Source: Climacteris rufus (taxonomy: Eukaryota; Chordata; Aves; Passeriformes; Climacteridae). From it: 64,000 bases of DNA. Below the pieces are notes generated by a model. The model ran no database searches. It was not told the DNA's origin and worked only from the letters and a program-made list of their open reading frames with translations. The first letter of the stretch is position 1. Each line of letters begins with the position of its first letter. The DNA lies in NCBI GenBank assembly GCA_013398175.1, contig VZRZ01003909.1:302197-366196 (forward strand), read 5' to 3'. The position numbers were made by a program, and so were the translations under genes. Of this stretch, positions 24,777 to 35,420 are shown one piece after another.

Positions 24777-27700
24777 CTGAAGGAAGGGAAAGAAGAAGAG
24801 TCTCACTGCAACGCCTCACAGAGTCACTGGCACGACACAGAGTCACACAATCAACTAGGCTGGAAAAGACCTTTCAGTCCAACCTATGGACAACACCATC
24901 TTGCTTCACTTTAGTTCAGGCCACCTGGATTTTCCCCAAGATTAATCTAACCAGGTTACGCTGTTGGCCTACCGTGCCGTTCTTTATGTTCTCCAAGAAA
25001 TTTCTACTGCACTTCTTGCAGATTGCTTAATCTTTAGCTTTAGGGACAGGTTCACTTGAGTCAGATACAAGAGGAATGAAAAATAACAGATAGCTTATGT
25101 ATTTCAGCAAAGGGTGGGAGATATGAAATACGATGCATGCGCTGCCTGCCAAGGAAAAGATAATGAGATATGCATTGGTTACAGCTGTTTCTTGCTGTCT
25201 TTGCTATAATGATGATTAAGGAAAGCATGAGCAGAGTAACAGCTGGGTAGAGGCACCTTGGGAACATTTAAAAATAATCTTGATCGCTGAGAAAAAATTT
25301 GTTTACTTTGAAATTCATAAATGCAAAATTAATTGTCAAGTGTCTAGTAAGAGGGGCACCCAAGTGTTTCACTTGTGCTGTCACAGAGCTTTACGTTGCT
25401 ACTTACAAAGTATCTCAACTAGGATTTAGAAAAAGAGATTAAACTCTTTTACCAAAAGTGACAAGCATTCAAAACCTGCAAGCGTGCTGGAATTTTCACT
25501 ATCTCAAGTATGTTATTTTAACTTTACTGATATATAGAAAAAAAAAATCTAAAGGCTATACGTAGCTATAAGCTACCAGCTGGACACTAGAGATGTGTTT
25601 TCATTCTAAACCCATGACAAAACCATCCTGAAACTATCTCATATCTGAAAGGTTTAATGAGAAAATAAATTAAAAATACATAAAAGTGATAGGGTCTCCT
25701 TTGGGACTGTTTAAAGAACAGACTGCTAATTTTGAGAACTTTTGGCTGCACAAGTAGGGACTGCACATACTACAGATTAAACATTTGTGCTATTCCCCTG
25801 CTATTTCCAGCAGTTATGGGACAACGACTTAAGACTCTGTTGATTTAGCACCTCCATAAAGCTGGAGGAATATGGTGCAAAACCCAGGCTGGGGACTCTG
25901 CTCTACAGCACTGCACAAATATTTTTACACAAGAGTTGCCAGAATAACTCAGTTAAAACATGTCATTAAAGTTACAAAATCATTTGTTCAGAACCTAAAA
26001 GCAGTAGTGGAGAATTCAAGTTGTCTGCACCAAGAGCTGTAATGCTCCATGTGCACAAAGAAGCATGTCCAGGTTTAATTCTCCTCTTTTCCAACTTCTG
26101 ATAATTTGGCTTTACAGCTTTTTTAAAAAAAAAAGATTATGTTTTGCCTGCTTTAAAGAAAAAAATTACAAACAAATGTTGTTATGGCAGTTGTCTGCAA
26201 TGGAAAATAGTGGGTTTGCCTTGGAAATTTAAGTTTCCCTGTACAGTTAATGTACAGATTGCTAAAATTTGGTTTATAATGGACAGCAACAAGTGAGCTG
26301 CCATTTTTCAGAGTAGGAAAGACAATTTTCCCACCAGCACTGCCCTTTCATACACAACTGCAGAAACAGTTTACAGACAATTAAGATGTCACTATTTTAA
26401 TCAGGGGTTTATTTTAAAGTCAATTACTTGCAGAAAAGCATTGCCTCAAACAACATTTCCAGTAAAACTCAATCAGCAGTCCAAAATCCAATCAAAATCA
26501 TATTAGAACATAACTTTACCCTCTGGTCATTCTCATGACACTTAGAGACATGATTTGAGGAGAAAGATGGTAACTCCACAAGCATAATTATAATAAATGT
26601 CTCAATTTCCAAGTATATCTATTACACAAACCTGGCCTCACTGAAATTCATGGTGGCGCTTTAACCCTTTTGCTGGAGCTTGGATTCCAGCACAAAGACT
26701 GTTATTGAATCACATTAAATACCCCTCCTATTGTCATCTTCACTCAGACATTTCAGTATTTACAAATTGGAAAGGATTTGGTTTATACCATTACTAATTT
26801 GGATGGAACTCCATTCTTTTTGGCAGAGGTGTTTTGGCATCATTAGGTGAGCAATCATTGGTTTACCAGGAAGAAGATTAGTTATGTTTATTTTTAGAAT
26901 AAATTCATTCTCAGAGCCATTTTGGACTGCTAGTAAGTATGTTGAAACGTATAAAAATAAGAGGTCATTTCAGGAGTCAGATTTCAACTTCTGGTAGCTT
27001 TCAATACGCTACGTAAGATTTTGGAAGATATAAAACAAAATCAAGTTTATATATAAAAGATGTTTAATGCAGTCACTGATTCTGAGTAGAAATTGTCAAC
27101 TAAAAGTTTCTGTGTATAGATTACTACATCAGTCCTTTGAAACCTTGGAATCTGTGTCAATGATGATTAAAAATCCTCATTTTTCTATGAATCTTAGGAA
27201 TTGAAGAGGGGAAAAAGTAAGTTCAGACAGAAAGGACTTATTTGAGATTGGTCTATCAGTACTGTCCCCTCAATGTGGTGAGGGAACACCATGGCAGAGG
27301 CTCCTTATGTTTTACTTGTAATAAGTTTTATTACAGTGAAAAGGTGAAGTCTGACAGAGAAATGCCTCACGGATAACTGCTATGAATATTTTGACTTTAA
27401 AAAATCCATCTGGAGATTGATATTATACCAATGGACATGAAGGGGTGTAGTCATGCGTAAGAATACGATACTTCTGATATCCCATCTATTTATCTAAACT
27501 CCACACATACTCAGCAGTGTGAAAAAGTAATTTTAGGGTATAATCTCTCTCAGCTATTAAGGGAAGTGTTTATAGCTGTCTGCTTCTCTCCACTACTAAT
27601 GCAAGGAATGTATGTCACAGAATCAGGTGGGATGTCCTCAGTGTCACTCAAAAATGGATGAGATGAAAAAACATTCTCAGGGTGTAACTTCCTAATGCAG

Positions 27701-28094
27701 CAACATCTGGAAGAGAGATGAAGATAATTCTCATCCCAACAACTTTCTGATTCACTCCTCTCTTACTTTTCTTCTGTCCCCTAGGAACCACAATCCATCT
27801 GACACAGCAAGATTTGCAAGAGGAACAAATTGCTCTGCCTTATTCCTGTTGATGCAGTGCTCACCTGCATCACCAGCACTCTGTGTCAGAAATGAGCTGG
27901 GTACAGTGTTTTGCCAGCTGCTGGCTTGCCAGTTTCAGGGTAATGCACACATCTGGAAAGTGCAATAACCTACAGGCAATGTGTTTTTTCCCCAGTCTTC
28001 ACAGAAAATACAAATGGCGCTTAGAGATAGAAGGAAAGCAGCACACAGCAGAGTTGCTATTTGCACAAGATGCTTTTACCACTGAGATCAATAC
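24777..28094 (-). other. ADAMTS5: ADAMTS5 intron 7
   Basis: A 3.3-kb AT-rich intron, phase 2. The donor is AAG|GTATTG and the acceptor is CAG|CAAGGG. A short CR1 3'-end relic lies near its acceptor (24833-24915). No other gene is recognised. Confidence 0.93.
24833..24915 (-). mobile_element. CR1 LINE 3'-end relic, minus orientation
   Basis: 'acacaatcaactaggctggaaaagaccttt' with 'cagtccaacc' is the reverse complement of the avian CR1 3' terminus (minus strand: ggtcttttccagcctagttgattgtgt). It is diverged and only about 80 bases are recognisable. It lies roughly 60 bases upstream of the exon 8 acceptor on the transcript strand. Confidence 0.7.
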
Positions 28095-28270
28095 CTTTTT
28101 TTGGTAAAGGTTCCCATGACTTTGGTGCAGCTGGAGTTGTCTCCTCCACACACCCCACACTTATCATACTGGAGCTTGGAGCCGATGATGCCGTCGCAGC
28201 CCGTCCGGATGCACTTCCCTCGGACACACACGGAGTTGCTGTAGGGTCGACACTCTGTGCCATCAGTGAC
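28095..28270 (-). CDS. ADAMTS5: ADAMTS5 exon 7: C-terminal cysteine-rich region
   Basis: This exon begins in phase 0 with VTDGTECRPYSNSVCV after a CAG acceptor (28272-28271). It runs through GKCIRTGCDGIIGSKL and CGVCGGDNSSCTKV, and ends AAA AAA AG|GTATTG, splitting a Ser codon with exon 8. Cysteines occur in pairs, as expected for the disulfide-bonded cysteine-rich domain that contributes to aggrecan recognition. DNSSC holds an N-glycosylation sequon also present in human. The exon is 176 bases. The residues agree almost completely with what I recall of human ADAMTS5, and the frame is intact. Confidence 0.96.
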
Positions 28271-28942
28271 CTGGGCAAGCAAATGAGCCTTGGTTAAAAC
28301 TGCCACAGAGAAGATTTGCCTTTTTGGACCCAACTGCAAAACCCAGTTCCTTATCTATATCCCCTACTCAGACCAGGTCGCCCCCCCTGCAGACCAGACT
28401 GAGCTTCTCTAATGTTCTTGGCTCAAAAGCAGATGAAATTTAGCAAAGGGCCAAAAGCAAGGACAGATAAATTTCAGTTTGAATTGCCTCTGATAGAACA
28501 AACTGATCACAAAGTCACATCTGTACTACTTGGCTAATTATCCTATACTAATTAGTTCTGTGAGAGTTACTCTGGACTCCTTAAACATAGTTCAGGGTTA
28601 AACTTACTGTTTTCCTCATAGTACTCTTTCTCCTCCGGAAAACCCCAGAATGACAGAACACTCCAGGCAGAAACTCCTTTATCCACTACTGAAAGCAAAC
28701 TAGTGCAGAGAGGCCCATATTTTTCGTGAATTGACATAATGAGATGTGGAAAATCTTATCTCATTTTAGAGGCCAGTTCTGGCCCTAATGTATAACCACT
28801 GGATCAAACCATTAAATCTAATCACACAGTTAAATCTTTGAATCATATGATTAACTTCTTTTCCCTGGTGGCAGGGAAAGATTTCTAAAATATGAGACGC
28901 TTCTAAACCAGAGCATGAAGCCATGATTGGAGTTGCCATTAC
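28271..28942 (-). other. ADAMTS5: ADAMTS5 intron 6
   Basis: A 672-base intron, phase 0, with donor CAGAAG|GTAATG and acceptor CCAG|GTCACT. Nothing else is recognised in it. Confidence 0.94.
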
Positions 28943-29118
28943 CTTCTGAGAAAATACCACATAATAGCCAGTTCCTTTGGCTCGGCAGGTGAGCTTGCAG
29001 ACGTCTCCAGGCAGTACTCCAGCATACTTGGGGACCCATTCCACAAATGTCTTGACACCCTTGGCATCAGACTGATAGCCATTCCTTGCTTCACACTGCT
29101 CTTGCCGAAAAGATTTAG
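28943..29118 (-). CDS. ADAMTS5: ADAMTS5 exon 6: start of the cysteine-rich domain
   Basis: The acceptor is CCACAG at 29124-29119. The first two bases complete an Ala codon begun in exon 5, where human has Gly. Reading continues KSFRQEQCEARNGYQSDAKG, then VEWVPKYAGV, CKLTCRAKGTGYYVVFSQK, and ends at AAG|GTAATG in phase 0. This is the N-terminal half of the cysteine-rich domain, between TSR1 and the spacer. The exon is 176 bases, the same length as exon 7, but this is coincidence: the sequences are unrelated. The frame is intact and assignment to ADAMTS5 rather than ADAMTS1 or ADAMTS4 rests on the near-identity along the whole exon. Confidence 0.96.
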
Positions 29119-29544
29119 CTGTGGAATTATTCACATCATTAGTGGCTATTTCAGACCACGCTGCAAATATCATTATGTCCATCTATTATTCCAATTTCCT
29201 TTTAACATAATTTTTAAGTTACATCATTACAGTTAGAACTGGCCTTCCAATCCTTCAACTGTTTCAGCCTGGGAATCTTCCCATGGCATAAGAAGCATTA
29301 AAGGCCTAAAGTTTGCATTATGTTTCATTTTAGGGGACTGACTTTCTTTTGCTCAAGCCTCCTTTTTCTACAGCGCCCGGGGCGGCGTGTGGGTGAAGAA
29401 TTAAAACATTGTACTAATGATGAATGTCTTGCATGATAAATACATTTTGGGGAGCGTACAGTGGGCCTCTGCTGTGTCCTTTCAGGGCAGATATTCAGTA
29501 TTTAGTGTCTGTGAAGGGGCAGGCTGGAGCAGGAGGGCACTCAC
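29119..29544 (-). other. ADAMTS5: ADAMTS5 intron 5
   Basis: A 426-base intron, phase 1. The donor is AACG|GTGAGT and the acceptor is ACAG|CTAAAT. A short GC burst near 29372-29390 stands out in AT-rich sequence. Confidence 0.94.
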
Positions 29545-29728
29545 CGTTGGCGGGGCAGGGCGTGACGTTGCAGGAGCGGTAGATGGCCCTCTTGCCTGTG
29601 CAGTACCTCCCGTTGTTCCTGGGAGCTGGGTTGTTGCAGTGTCGATAAGCAAACTGGACTCCCCCACCACAGGTACGGGAGCACTGTCCCCAGGGTCCCC
29701 AGGACCCCCAGTTGCCGTGGCTTGAAGC
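29545..29728 (-). CDS. ADAMTS5: ADAMTS5 exon 5: first thrombospondin type-1 repeat
   Basis: The acceptor is TTTCAG at 29734-29729. Translation starts ASSHGNWGSWGPWGQCSRTC and continues GGGVQFAYRHCNNPAPRNNG and RYCTGKRAIYRSCNVTPCPAN, then G|GTGAGT (phase 1). The W-x-x-W-x-x-C pattern is the C-mannosylation signature. CSRTCGG fits the O-fucose consensus, with Thr where I recall Ser in human. This central TSR is needed for aggrecanase activity in the family. CNVT creates an N-glycosylation sequon where I recall CSLM in human. The exon is 184 bases and the frame is intact. Confidence 0.97.
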
Positions 29729-30875
29729 CTGAAACACACACGGAACAGCCGGACACAAGGTCATCATCCAGGTGTGGATAAACATCTCAAAGTCACTGCT
29801 CGTATTTTCCTCAATTGAAGGCAATTCCCTGGTCATTTTTATCAGGGATAACAGGTCTTAGGAGCCTTCTTTCTCCCAGCAGAGTTAATTTCTATCTTTT
29901 AGTTGCATGCTGTTGACATCTCATTTATCCTGTGTGTGCGAAGGCAATACAGGGCCTTGCTCCACACAGACACCCTCAGCCTCTTCATGGAAGACACCCA
30001 TAGCCTTGTGCTGCTCTCTTATTTTTTGCTGTTCCTACCAAAAAGGGCCCTTAAACTGGGTCCAAGGGGTTCAGCTCCCAGACTACATCCGTAATGCTAA
30101 TCTAAGATTAATTAAATCCAATTATTGTGATGTGTAGGTATTGCTCGGAATTACTGGCAAGAGATGGAGTTGTCAACTCTGCTAAATTGGCTACAGTATT
30201 GCAATAGCATATAGAAGTATATAAATCCATAAAAAGGGTATATAAAATCCATTTAAAAACTATGTTATAAGGGCTGCAGCTTGATTGGCATGGCTCTCAT
30301 AGCTTGCAAATATTATTACAAAGGTCCACAAGTCCACAGATCTTCTGTGGGTGTAACAGAAGGGGCTACTGTCTACCCAAGAAATTTAGAATTATCTGCA
30401 CTGTGCAGTTGACAGTTCTCATGAGCCTGGGGACCCTTCAGATGTATAAAGTAGACAGGAGTTCTCTGTGACTGGAAGCACAAACTTTTCTGATCCAGGA
30501 ATTGTGTCTGGATTAACTTAATCTGCCTCTTTCTTCATTAGAAGTAGGGCCCTGGGGCCTTTCAGATGAGGGCTGTAAATTAAATTTAGAGATTTAATTT
30601 ATCTTGCATTCCATGGCCAGGATGTCAGAAAACCATGTCCTGATCACTGATTTACTGAGTGGGCAAACCACCTACTCTGAAAGGATGCTCCCAGTTTACT
30701 AGGAATGAGGGCTTTCCTACTGCAAGAAGATGCATTTTTTTTATATCCCTCACCACCAACACCCCAGTGATGTGCTAAAATAACCAGGCAGCTTTCAATC
30801 TGACTTCCACAACAATCAGCACCTCTGAGTATCACGCCTTTCAGAATTCCCTCAGGGTCATGGCCCGTAACTTAC
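29729..30875 (-). other. ADAMTS5: ADAMTS5 intron 4
   Basis: A 1147-base intron, phase 0. The donor is TCC|GTAAGT and the acceptor is TTTCAG|GCTTCA. No repeat or gene is recognised. Confidence 0.94.
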
Positions 30876-31159
30876 GGAGTAGTACTTCTTCTTGGTTTTG
30901 TCGACACATTTTCCTTGGAGGCAGATCCTTCCTTTCCCACAGGGGGTTCCCTCCACGGCGGGCAGCTTCTTGGTGAGGCAGACCATCTGTCCCTGGCGCA
31001 CCACGGCGCACCAGAGGCGGGAGCACACATCCATGCCGGGGCACACGGTGTACTCGGCGCCGAACGCCAGCTTGCACTGCCGGATGGCGTCGTACGTCTG
31101 CCCCGGCAGCTCCTCGGGGCCCACGATGTGCTTTCTGGGCTGGTCCAGCAGGCAGTTCC
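30876..31159 (-). CDS. ADAMTS5: ADAMTS5 exon 4: end of catalytic domain and disintegrin-like domain
   Basis: The acceptor is TTTCAG at 31165-31160. The first two bases complete Gly, then NCLLDQPRKHIVGPEELPGQ. The disintegrin-like module follows: TYDAIRQCKLAFGAEYTVC, PGMDVCSRLWCAVVRQGQMVC, KLPAVEGTPCGKGRICLQG, KCVDKTKKKYYS, then GTAAGT in phase 0. Eight cysteines after the NC of the catalytic end match the ADAMTS pattern. The disintegrin-like domain packs against the active site and helps position aggrecan. QCKLAF lacks the NLT sequon I recall in human (around residue 498). The exon is 284 bases, with high GC and an intact frame. Confidence 0.97.
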
Positions 31160-34100
31160 CTGAAAGAGCGAGCTGAGTGTTAATTACTCGCTTCCCAGTT
31201 TTCCCTGCGGTGCTGCAAAGGCATTTGGCGAAGCTCCTCCAAAGGATGGTGATGTGAAGGCTCTGAGAGGACACTGGGTTTTGCATGAGGTCAAAGTGCT
31301 GCCACTGTGTTGCCACCCAGGTGGCCAGCTGCCTCTTCCCACCCTGAGTTGTAAAAGAGTTTTACACAGTGTTGCCCTGACTTCTGCAGTTCTGGATGTT
31401 ATTATTCTTTTGTAACTAGCTCTCAGACATTCTCTGTAAACATAGTCATGTTATTGTAATGGTATCTTTTTATTTACATTCCTTTCTCCTGGGCACAGAA
31501 GTTTGATGGACATTTCCTTCAGCCAGTGTGATTGAGGGGAGGCCCTTTGTCTCCTCCAATACACAGTGAATTATAAGGCACATATATAATAAAGACGGGC
31601 GGGGGAAGCCCTGAACTTGTTCCTTCACTCTCCAGAGGTTTCTGTCTCCTTCTTCCGTGTCGTTACTGCGATAACACAGGTCCCTCTGGCCTTTATGCAA
31701 GACTCAGAACACAATCTGCACTATTTATCAGTCTGTGACTTAAGGAGTGAGCGAGACTCACGGCAAAGTAACCACAGTTGTCCTTTGAGTTTGGAGTCAG
31801 GATGTCAGAAATGGTAAAGCTTCTAAAGGGACGCCAGAAAAATCAAAAAGCTCAGACTTGTAGCCAATGAGGCCAAAAAACCCAAACATAACAGAACGAA
31901 AAGAAAAAAATTCTAACAGGCCAAAGGAAAAATATAAGCTGCGTATCAAAACTAATGCTGGCACTAAAGCTGGACTGGACTTTTCTTCGAAGGAATGATA
32001 CTTAGCTGCTTATGGAACTAGTTCGAAAAGGGCTATGCATTTTATACTAAAACCCATAAAGAACAGGAAGAAAACTGCGTAAACAGAAAGAATTGTACAT
32101 GTGTTTTAAGGTCTGCAGTGGTCAAGATTTGCCTAGCACACTGCAAAAATGAGAATTCACATTTATGTTCAGGGTATCTTCTGATAGCTATATTTTTGCT
32201 ATTGAAAACCTCACTTGTTGACATGTAGAACTATTTATTCAGTGTAACTTCTTTTACACTTCATGAAAGGGATATGTGGTCTGGGCAAGCTTCACTTGTC
32301 TTTGGCCAAAATAACTCACCGCAATTTACCTCACTTTGGAATCCACACCAGTGTTCTTCAGTTGCATCATGGCTCAAAAAAGCCTATCTATAAAAACCTC
32401 ACTATTTACACAAAATGGAATAGAATTTCAAGCTATGGCAGTGAATTTAAGCAAACCAAATACCCCATTTCTCAATAGCTTGAGTTTTCCTTCCAAAACA
32501 CACACTTGCTTGCAACTGTTCTTTTGTTCTTCTAAACACTAATGCCAATTAGCCAAAAATTCTTTCTGCATGATCACTTGCAACCAAAAACTCTCTGTCT
32601 GGTTAAACCTGTTCCATTTGTTGACCCTGATTTACCCTAGCCTTATATTTAATCTGGATTATGCTGCCTTTTTCAATGCAGAAGGTGTGCAATGCTAACT
32701 GTCATGAAATAAAGATAATTAGAAGTACCCTTAGCACTCAAAGGTTGTTGTAGTGTGAAATATTAGAGACATGATGAGGAGGAAGGAAGCATCTTTTTGT
32801 CTGGAGTTTCTGAAAAGGGCATAATTGGCAAAAATACACTTTGTAAAAGCACGTAACAGTGGAAATCCTCCTTGTGAGCAGGGGGGAAGACACTACAATG
32901 TGAGGGCAGTGATGGGAAGGCAGTAGCATGTCAATATTCAGTATTATACACTGTTACTGTACCTATGCTGAAGTTTATCAAACTGCCAAGCAGAACTGTT
33001 ATTCAGGATTTTAAAACATCATAACACTTCGTTTCAACTGGAAATACAAATTTAGAGCAGAAAGAGAGAAAAGTCTCTTCCTTGCATACACTTATCTGTC
33101 AATCATTTCAGTTAAAGCCCATTCATATGTGAATAACAAACAGGTATCACAAGCTTGCATAGCATATATAGCATTTTTCCCTTCCAGAACACAGGAGGAT
33201 GAGATCCAGACTTCTCCTTAACTGATACTGCTCTGAGGAAATGTACATAATTTCTACCAAGCCAGGTGTTCTGGCTGATGTCACATGATAAATTCAAAAC
33301 TGAAGATAGCAAAGGTCCCTCAGGATTTCCCACAGGAAAAAACCCAATCTTTATAGTGGTAGATAGTAGCAGTGTCTCTGTTTAGACAGGTTGCAATGAT
33401 GTGCAGGTGTTTTCACCACCAGCTGGTCCAACCTCCTGCTTCTAATGGTAAAAAAGGACAGAGCTGGCCCCTGGTTGGGAGGGCAAAGAGAGCTTCAATT
33501 CTCTGCATTACATTTCAACGTCCAGAGCATGTACATACTGCTATTCCCACTTTTTATCCTGGGCACCAAAGAACATCTTTGTGCCCTGGAATAGAGCAAC
33601 ATTGTTGGCTGATGACAGTGCTAATTAAGCCATCTCATTATCTCTCTCAATGCTATGGGTAATATATCTTGGGGGGGAAAAAAAAAGGCGGAACAAGATC
33701 TGTGCAGGAAGCAGATAAGCAGGATATAAATTAATTAAAATACAAACAGTCCTTGTTCCAGGTTGCACAGAGCACTGGGACTGAACACAATCAGTCTCAA
33801 GCAGCCATACCACAGCCTCGTGGTTGGCATGACAATAAAGGCAATTAGTACCTTTGGAAAGGCTTTGCTAAAAGCAGATGGATATAAATGTCACTCTCCT
33901 CTGGACACTAACTGAGCCTTTTCTTCCTGAATGTCAAACTGCTGCGTGGGGTCATCTCAAAACAAATGGTGATATCATGACAAGGCTGTTTATTGTTCTC
34001 AGAGCAGCCTCAGGAGACAGGGAACCAGCACCTTGATCCTCCCCAGACCCTCTGGCTGACCTTGGATGAGACATTTATACTGGGATTTGTTCAGCTGACT

Positions 34101-35252
34101 TTATGTAATGCTGGTGTCTGCAGTGCACTCAGCTGTCAGGTGTTCCACTACTGAGCAAAATGAGTTTATGGTGTCATTCAGAACCACTAATGCAATCAAT
34201 GAGGTCACCCAGTGCTGCTGAGGCCATTCATTGGCAAATGAAGTCTTCAAATCATTTGAAGTCAAATCATTGACTTCCATTTCTACTTTATGGATGGTGT
34301 TTGTATTAAGACAGATCTTTGACTTGAAAGAAATAACTGGAAAATAATAAATTTCTACAGAAAAGAAGAGTGTTGCTTAGAAAAGGTCTCTGAAGGGCTG
34401 ATGTCTCAAGAAATGAGACTCCCTAAGCTTTATGTATTTGAAATCACACCAATAGCATCAGTAATAAAATTAATTCCCAGAGGACTATGGACCTATGTGA
34501 AGAAAGGTTCAAATTTTCTATGAGTTATTCCATCAATAACTCTTGAAGACTACATACCTGAGTGATAACTGCTCATGAACTGAAGAGAAAATGTAGTTCA
34601 GAGTTCTTTGCACTCTCTAAGAGGTCATTCATGGAGGGTGGGAGAGGTCCCTTTTTTACCCCAGTGAACTGCTCTCTACCTCAGTAACTAAAAAGGGAAA
34701 GTGCTCTTCGTATGTGGAAACTAATTTGGTAATATTAAGTCAATGCCAGAGCTATATGGACCTTAAAACAGGACAGTACAAATTAATGAATCTAATAAAA
34801 TTGAGAGCAAAAATGAAGTCATTCTCCAACAGAGAAAAATGGGAGAAAATATTTCAGAGAGCACTGAAATCACTCGACAAAACATTTAAAAGCAAACCTT
34901 TACATATAGCAGGCATACCATACTTTTTATCCATAAGCATTTTGGTTACCATAACAACTTGATCCATTCACTCAATTATGTCATTTTTATCTCAGCATTT
35001 TGGAATTTGAGTAGATTGTTTAATAACTGCAGTTGCTTTGGGAGCACAGTGAAGACTTTAGAATTCATTCAAGAGTGAAGACTTTGCCTTTTTTTTTTTT
35101 TTCTACTTTTGGAAAACAAAAGTTTGACACTTATTCCTCAAGGGGTAAATGCCATATTTAGCAAATAAGCTGCCATAAAATGTTCTTATTGAAAAATACA
35201 GATTCAAAATAAAACCTACCATGCAGCTGACACAAAGAGTAAGAATACATAC
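31160..35252 (-). other. ADAMTS5: ADAMTS5 intron 3
   Basis: A 4.1-kb AT-rich intron, phase 1, with donor CATG|GTATGT and acceptor TTTCAG|GGAACT. There is a 14-base T run near 35089 and A-rich stretches. No gene is recognised. Confidence 0.94.
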
Positions 35253-35420
35253 CATGGCCATCATCAAAGAATTCTGTGATGGTTGCTGAAGTGCATTTGG
35301 ACCAGGGTTTTGAGGCATCAATGCTGGTCAGAATGGAGGACATCAGGCGTTTGTCTTCCATGGAACCAAAGTTCTCCTCACAAAACTTGGAGTCATCATG
35401 GGAAAGCCCAAGCAAGTGGC
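35253..35420 (-). CDS. ADAMTS5: ADAMTS5 exon 3: zinc-site second half and Met-turn
   Basis: The acceptor is TACAG at 35425-35421. The first two bases complete the Gly of HEIG, and the exon continues HLLGLSHDDSKFCEENFG. Joined to exon 2 this gives the metzincin zinc motif HExxHxxGxxH, with His ligands at HEIGH and at LSH. Further on, EDKRLMSSILTS holds the Met-turn methionine, followed by SKPWSKCTSATITEFFDDGH and G|GTATGT (phase 1). The exon is 168 bases. All catalytic elements are present, so the gene looks functional here. The remainder is nearly identical to mammalian ADAMTS5. Confidence 0.97.

Noticed and set aside
24247..25030. Plus-strand frames of 113 and 245 residues
   Set aside because: They are antisense to ADAMTS5 exon 8, whose minus-strand reading is unmistakable.
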